NCBI GenBank assembly: GCA_020249005.1
Contig: JADCGN010000001.1
Coordinates: 1-16,695 of the forward strand
Direction of reading: 5' to 3'
DNA length: 16,695 bases
From: Alphaproteobacteria bacterium
GTDB lineage: Bacteria > Pseudomonadota > Alphaproteobacteria > UBA2136 > UBA6156
Below, piece after piece: positions 13,790 through 16,695 of the stretch. The stretch's first letter is position 1; each line of letters starts with the position of its first letter. Under the pieces are notes generated by a model that saw only the letters and a program-made list of their open reading frames with translations, did no database searches and was not told the origin of the DNA. Made by a program: the position numbers and the translations under genes.

Positions 13790-14205
13790 TGGTCGCCGCT
13801 GCTGCCGCGGCGGCTCCAGCCCCAGCGCTGAGCGTGCCCGTGCCGGCCGGGCCGCTGGCCAAAGGCACGGTGATCCAGGCCGCCGATCTCACCTCGCGCA
13901 CGCTGCCCGGCAACCAGGTGTTTGTTTCCACCGTGCAAATGCCCGCGCAGGCGATCGGCCGACAAACCACCCGGGCCCTGCCGGCCGGCGTACCGATTTC
14001 CACCTTGCACCTGCGCCAACCCCCCGTGGTCAGCCGCGGCAGCGTGGTGGATTTCCGCTTTGCCCGTGGCGGCGTGCAACTGCAGGGCACCGCCCAGGCG
14101 TTGGAAGATGGCGTGGCAGGCCAAAGCATCCGCCTGCTCAACCCGGCCACCCGCGCCACCTTGGTGGGTGTGGTGCAACCCGGCGGCCTGGTGCTGGTGA
14201 ATTAA
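13789..14205 (+). CDS. flgA: Flagellar P-ring assembly chaperone FlgA (SAF domain), apparently without its own signal peptide
   Basis: FlgA is a periplasmic chaperone that helps FlgI form the P ring. The frame from GTG 13789 gives 138 residues. It shows the SAF/FlgA C-terminal domain: VPAGPLAKGTVIQAADLT, then Val/Gly-rich strands and GTAQALEDGVAGQSIRLLNP followed by VGVVQPGGLVLV. The N-terminus is an Ala/Pro run with no charged start or proper hydrophobic core, odd for an exported protein. The frame also extends to an ATG at 13477, but that lies upstream of a sigma-54 promoter and encodes an unlikely basic sequence. GTG 13789 overlaps the preceding stop. See the finding on the frame break. 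flgH starts 16 nt downstream. Confidence 0.75.
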   Translation: MVAAAAAAAPAPALSVPVPAGPLAKGTVIQAADLTSRTLPGNQVFVSTVQMPAQAIGRQTTRALPAGVPISTLHLRQPPVVSRGSVVDFRFARGGVQLQGTAQALEDGVAGQSIRLLNPATRATLVGVVQPGGLVLVN

Positions 14206-14220
14206 AGAAGGTACATCGTC

Positions 14221-14955
14221 ATGAAACTCTCCTTTTTCCATGTTCCATGTTCCATTTTCCTGGTGTCATCGTCCCTTTTCCTGCTTACTGGTTGTACCGA
14301 AGCCATGCGCCCCAGCATGACCGGGGTGGGGCAGGGGCTGCCCACCCAAGGGGTGCAAGTGGCCACCCCAATTGCCATGCCCGAGGCCGCCCCACCGATG
14401 CCCGGCAGCCTGTGGCAACCCGGCAGCCGCCAATTCTTTAAGGATAGCCGCGCGCACCGGGTGGGGGATATCCTGACCGTGCTGGTGAGCGAACGCGCCG
14501 AGGCCGAAACCGAAGCCAAGACCGACGCCACCCGCAGCAACACGCAGCAGGCGGGGGTGAGCGTGTTGCCGTTTCTTTCCGGCCAACTGCTCACCCGTGG
14601 GATTGACCTCACCCCCACGGGCCTCGCCAACACCAGCAGCAACCGCGATTTTCAAGGGGACGCCAGCACCGACCGTTCCGACCGCCTGACCGCCAGCGTG
14701 GCGGCAGTGGTGACGCAGGTGCTGCCCAACGGCCTGTTGGTGATTCAAGGCCAGCGCGAGGTGCTGGTGAACTATGAAAAGCAGCTGCTGACCATTCAAG
14801 GCATGGTGCGGCCCGAGGATATCACCGCGCAAAACACCATCCCGAGCAGCAAAATCGCCGAAGCCCGCATCGCCTACGCGGGGAGGGGCCTGGTGGATGA
14901 AAGCCAAAGCCCGCAATACGGCGTGCGCTGGGTGGATAAGGTGCTGCCGTTTTAA
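14221..14955 (+). CDS. flgH: Flagellar L-ring lipoprotein FlgH
   Basis: Outer-membrane lipoprotein that forms the L ring around the rod. The 244-residue sequence begins with a lipoprotein signal peptide ending in LLTGC, with Cys25 as the lipidated residue. It continues with SLWQPGSRQFFKDSRAHRVGD (63-83), the ILTVLV strand, a Ser/Asp-rich middle, and the family block VLPNGLLVIQGQREVLVNYE then TIQGMVRPEDI and YAGRGLVDESQSPQYG near the C-terminus. AGAAGG 9 nt before the ATG is the ribosome site. Heptamer repeats of NTTCCAT make up part of the signal-peptide coding sequence (14235-14262). It is the last gene of the flagellar run here; no flgI follows. Confidence 0.95.
   Translation: MKLSFFHVPCSIFLVSSSLFLLTGCTEAMRPSMTGVGQGLPTQGVQVATPIAMPEAAPPMPGSLWQPGSRQFFKDSRAHRVGDILTVLVSERAEAETEAKTDATRSNTQQAGVSVLPFLSGQLLTRGIDLTPTGLANTSSNRDFQGDASTDRSDRLTASVAAVVTQVLPNGLLVIQGQREVLVNYEKQLLTIQGMVRPEDITAQNTIPSSKIAEARIAYAGRGLVDESQSPQYGVRWVDKVLPF
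14235..14262 (+). repeat. Heptamer tandem repeat in the flgH signal-peptide region
   Basis: Four 7-nt units follow each other: TTTCCAT, GTTCCAT, GTTCCAT, TTTCCTG. The unit differs in sequence from the tsaC/sua5 repeats but has the same period. It codes for part of the hydrophobic core (residues about 5-14). Confidence 0.6.
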
Positions 14956-15011
14956 GGGTATGGATGCTAAGGACTAAGCGTTACCTTTCCCTCATGGCAG
15001 CGAAGGCCGCC

Positions 15012-15074
15012 ATCCACGCTTTTTTTCTTGGCGTGGATCCCGGCCTCCGCCGGGATGAGGCGGCTTTATCCGCC
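15012..15074. repeat. Cluster of three short palindromes (REP-like) after flgH
   Basis: Three adjacent hairpins: ATCCACGC 15012-15019 with GCGTGGAT 15031-15038; ATCCCGGC 15037-15044 with GCCGGGAT 15049-15056; GGCGG 15059-15063 with CCGCC 15070-15074. The central one resembles dispersed ATCCCGGC-GCCGGGAT repeats known from many proteobacterial genomes. They sit between convergent genes, a usual REP location. No coding frame here looks real. Confidence 0.6.
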
Positions 15075-15088
15075 CCTACCAGGGGGAG

Positions 15089-15208
15089 TGTCATTCAGAG
15101 CGCAGCGAAGAATCCAGGTCTAATTTTTGAAAAACTCACGCATTGATTTCAGTCAGTACGCACATTCAAGACACCACACCTGGATTCTTCGCTGCGCTCT
15201 GAATGACA
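15089..15208. repeat. Perfect 31-bp inverted repeat with a 58-nt centre (REP/BIME or MITE-like)
   Basis: The left arm 15089-15119 (begins TGTCATTCAGAGCGCAGCG) is the exact reverse complement of the right arm 15178-15208. The 58-nt centre is unrelated and not palindromic. The arm resembles a widely dispersed TCATTC-AGAGCGCAGCGAAGAATCC type repeat. The gene-free region 14956-15258 consists of this element, the smaller palindromes before it and the terminator after it. Confidence 0.8.
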
Positions 15209-15236
15209 AAAAAAACGCCACACCCGAAGGTGCGGC
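15208..15236 (-). terminator. Intrinsic terminator of the Nudix-like gene
   Basis: On the minus strand GCCGCACC pairs with GGTGTGGC around a TTCG tetraloop (15236-15217) and is followed by GTTTTTTTT (15216-15208). It lies about 20 nt beyond the stop of the 15259-16029 gene. Confidence 0.9.
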
Positions 15237-15258
15237 GGTTAGTTGTCTGTAGCGCGAA

Positions 15259-16029
15259 TCAAGCTTTGGGACGCGGTGGCGGCTTCAGCTCTGGAAAGGC
15301 CTGAAGAATGGTGATCGAGATAGGCGTCATCTCACCACGGGTCAGCATCTCCCCCAGTTCTTCAGCCCAGACATTGAAGTCCCGTCCTACCCCCTCGGGT
15401 TTGGTCAGCTTCTCGACGGCCCAGGCGACATTGCCCTTGGCCTGCTCGATCAGCATAGTATCATAGCCTTTGTTGAGCCTGAACACATGGTTGCTCCGTC
15501 CCATTTCGGCATCGTAAACGTCGCCGATGTGGGTGGCATCATCTTCATAGATGAACACCCCGAGTTCCTCCATGACCTCGCGACACAACTCGTTCTGGAT
15601 CATATCGCTTTCCATCAGGCCACCATTGATGGAAGCCATCCCAGGATTGCCGATTGGATTGCCGTTCGGGGCACGATAGCCGCGCCGCTGCAGCTGCATA
15701 CGACCGTCTTCCATGTAGGTGCAGAAGGTTACGACGTTGCGGGTAGTCGGCAGAACGGCCATTGCGCCAGTGTGGTATTTTTTGACCAGTGCTTGGGTAT
15801 TCTCGGGCTCTCGCCACCAGTCAGGGAAGGTGTTATAGTTAACAGTCACTTTATCGCTGGTGGGTTCATAAGTCCATGAATTAACGTATCTCGTTGTTCC
15901 ATCCTGGAGTGTATAGGTCTGGATTTGTTCGATGAGCCCCCGGCAAGTATAGGTTTCCGTGTAAACGGTGCTATCCGGTCCGCGAATCTCGCGAATGTAG
16001 TCGGCATGTTCGTCGATATAAACGTTCAT
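15259..16029 (-). CDS. Nudix hydrolase-like protein
   Basis: A 256-residue protein with a recognisable Nudix box, beginning at the second-last Gly of INGG: G-X5-D-X7-REVMEELGV. The first Glu of the canonical GX5EX7REUXEEXGU is Asp here; the REU and EE residues that bind metal are present. Nudix enzymes hydrolyse nucleoside diphosphates linked to another group; the substrate cannot be deduced. The N-terminal 85 residues (aromatic, acidic) are not a family I recognise. The ATG at 16029 has a strong GGAGGGG 5 nt upstream. The gene is visibly less GC-rich than its neighbours and stands alone, with its own promoter, leader and terminator next to a repeat cluster, which hints at horizontal gain. 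Confidence 0.75.
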   Translation of the reverse strand: MNVYIDEHADYIREIRGPDSTVYTETYTCRGLIEQIQTYTLQDGTTRYVNSWTYEPTSDKVTVNYNTFPDWWREPENTQALVKKYHTGAMAVLPTTRNVVTFCTYMEDGRMQLQRRGYRAPNGNPIGNPGMASINGGLMESDMIQNELCREVMEELGVFIYEDDATHIGDVYDAEMGRSNHVFRLNKGYDTMLIEQAKGNVAWAVEKLTKPEGVGRDFNVWAEELGEMLTRGEMTPISITILQAFPELKPPPRPKA

Positions 16030-16103
16030 TTTAGCCCCTCCAGAGGCAAGAAAACGGCGGGAAGCCCCCGCCTAGCAGGGGCCACGATGGGCCTTTCATC
16101 GTG
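16030..16103 (-). promoter_or_regulatory. Structured leader of the Nudix-like gene, attenuator-like
   Basis: From the predicted start near 16097, the minus-strand RNA can form three structures. First, CACGATG with CATCGTG (16103-16083), which partly overlaps the start point. Second, GCCCCTGC-TAG-GCGGGGGC (16082-16064). Third, GGCGGG-GGCTT-CCCGCC (16072-16056) followed by GTTTTCTT. The second and third share bases 16064-16072 and exclude each other, as antiterminator and terminator would. GCCCCT can also pair with AGGGGC of the ribosome site. The ligand, if any, is unknown. Confidence 0.4.
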
Positions 16104-16132
16104 CGTATAGACTTAAAAGTATACAAAATCAA
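16104..16132 (-). promoter_or_regulatory. Sigma-70-type promoter of the Nudix-like gene
   Basis: On the minus strand TTGATT (16132-16127) and TATACG (16109-16104) are 17 nt apart, each with four of six consensus bases, in a locally AT-rich stretch. Transcription would start near 16097. Confidence 0.5.
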
Positions 16133-16145
16133 GAAGTTTTGATAA

Positions 16146-16176
16146 CAAAAACCGCCGCACCCAAAGGCGCGGCGGT
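16146..16176 (-). terminator. Intrinsic terminator of the right-edge gene
   Basis: ACCGCCGC (16151-16158) pairs with GCGGCGGT (16169-16176); on the minus strand the stem is followed by TTTTTGTTATC. It lies 17 nt beyond the stop at 16193. Confidence 0.85.
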
Positions 16177-16192
16177 GAAGTCGTCGGTCGGG

Positions 16193-16695
16193 TCAGATTT
16201 CAACCCAGGGCAGCTGCCAGGTGGCTTCCAGGCTTTTCAAGCTGGCGTCCCCCCGCGCGCGCTGGGCAACCGTCAAGAACGCCTGGTCAACAGTTTCCAA
16301 CAGTACCGGATAGTCCACCAAACCTTGCACCGCGTAGCGCTGCAGCTCGGCGCGGCTGAGCCAGCGGAGCCGGTCGCCGTGGGGGACCATCGCCGCTTTG
16401 GGGTCTTCCACCCACACCAGCCGCAGCCAGTGGCAGGCCAGGGTTGGGCCTTGCTCCACGGTCGTCTTTAGCAAGAAGTCCGAACTGTCGTAGGTCTGGG
16501 GCGCCAGCCCCAACAGGTTGGCCAGGCAGGCATTGGCCTGCGTCGTCAGCGCCTCCGCCAACCCGGTTTGGCTGGCTTGCGCTGCCACGGGGGTGGCCAG
16601 CCATTGGTAGCGCGAGGGCTGGCCGGCCTGGGTATCAACCCGCATCAGCAAGCGCAGATCCTGAAAATCCACGGTTTCTGTGTCTGGGTGCTTCC
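16193..16695 (-). CDS. Protein of unknown function, possibly Nudix-fold (5' end outside window)
   Basis: The frame ends at the stop at 16193 and stays open to the right edge, so the N-terminus is probably missing; a GTG at 16672 (159 residues) is the only start seen and has no good ribosome site. The C-terminal part (HWLRLVWV, then PHGDRLRWLSRAELQRY) resembles the end of Nudix proteins. The segment ANACLANLLGLAP would sit where the Nudix helix belongs, but it lacks the catalytic Glu residues. That assignment is speculative. Codon use is GC-rich like the bulk of the window and unlike the neighbouring Nudix gene. Confidence 0.6.
   Translation of the reverse strand, partial: KHPDTETVDFQDLRLLMRVDTQAGQPSRYQWLATPVAAQASQTGLAEALTTQANACLANLLGLAPQTYDSSDFLLKTTVEQGPTLACHWLRLVWVEDPKAAMVPHGDRLRWLSRAELQRYAVQGLVDYPVLLETVDQAFLTVAQRARGDASLKSLEATWQLPWVEI

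Noticed and set aside
14964..15146. 60-residue frame after flgH
   Set aside because: Runs through palindromic repeats; no family, no good ribosome site.
15012..15208. CRISPR array
   Set aside because: The repeats are inverted and differ from one another; there are no regularly spaced direct repeats.

Overview
The window looks like part of the chromosome of a flagellated, GC-rich Gram-negative bacterium, probably an alphaproteobacterium. The reasons are the gene order flgF-flgG-flgA-flgH, two close matches to sigma-54 (-24/-12) promoters in front of flagellar genes, an O-antigen ligase-type protein (LPS-bearing envelope), a PNPase whose N-terminal sequence resembles alphaproteobacterial ones, and c-di-GMP-type signalling proteins. 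The taxonomic call is inference; no rRNA is present. One feature that fits less well is a single-chain (alpha2-type) glycyl-tRNA synthetase.

Layout. 1-753 (+): the 3' end of an unrecognised protein with a Gly/Asp/Cys-rich tail. It shares a bidirectional terminator with a small secreted four-cysteine protein (829-1146, -). 1147-1419: a non-coding, strongly AT-rich island ending in a GC-rich terminator. 1420-2817 (-): glycyl-tRNA synthetase. Divergent from it is a three-gene run on the + strand (2951-6328): O-antigen ligase-like membrane protein, GT4 glycosyltransferase and threonylcarbamoyl-AMP synthase (Sua5/TsaC type). A bidirectional terminator at 6330-6355 separates this from a minus-strand run transcribed from about 11.8 kb down to 6.4 kb: a stand-alone degenerate GGDEF protein, a PAS-GGDEF-EAL protein and PNPase (pnp).

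Divergent from the c-di-GMP genes is the flagellar cluster (11918-14955, +): flgF, flgG, a 66-residue membrane protein, flgA and flgH, i.e. distal rod proteins, the P-ring chaperone and the L-ring lipoprotein. A sigma-54 promoter lies directly on the flgF start and a second lies between flgG and the small membrane protein. After flgH comes about 300 bp without a gene, filled with palindromic repeats, including a perfect 31-bp inverted repeat. Then follow two minus-strand genes: a Nudix hydrolase-like protein (15259-16029), visibly less GC-rich than its neighbours and preceded by a structured leader, and a protein running off the right edge (16193-16695).

The points most worth following up are: two adjacent GGDEF domains that have both lost the catalytic signature but kept the RxxD inhibitory site, immediately upstream of pnp; a sigma-54 promoter whose predicted +1 is the flgF ATG; a flgA that begins without a signal peptide exactly where a small ORF with a hydrophobic C-terminus ends in another frame; heptamer tandem repeats inside sua5 and inside the flgH signal peptide; and an attenuator-like leader before the Nudix gene.
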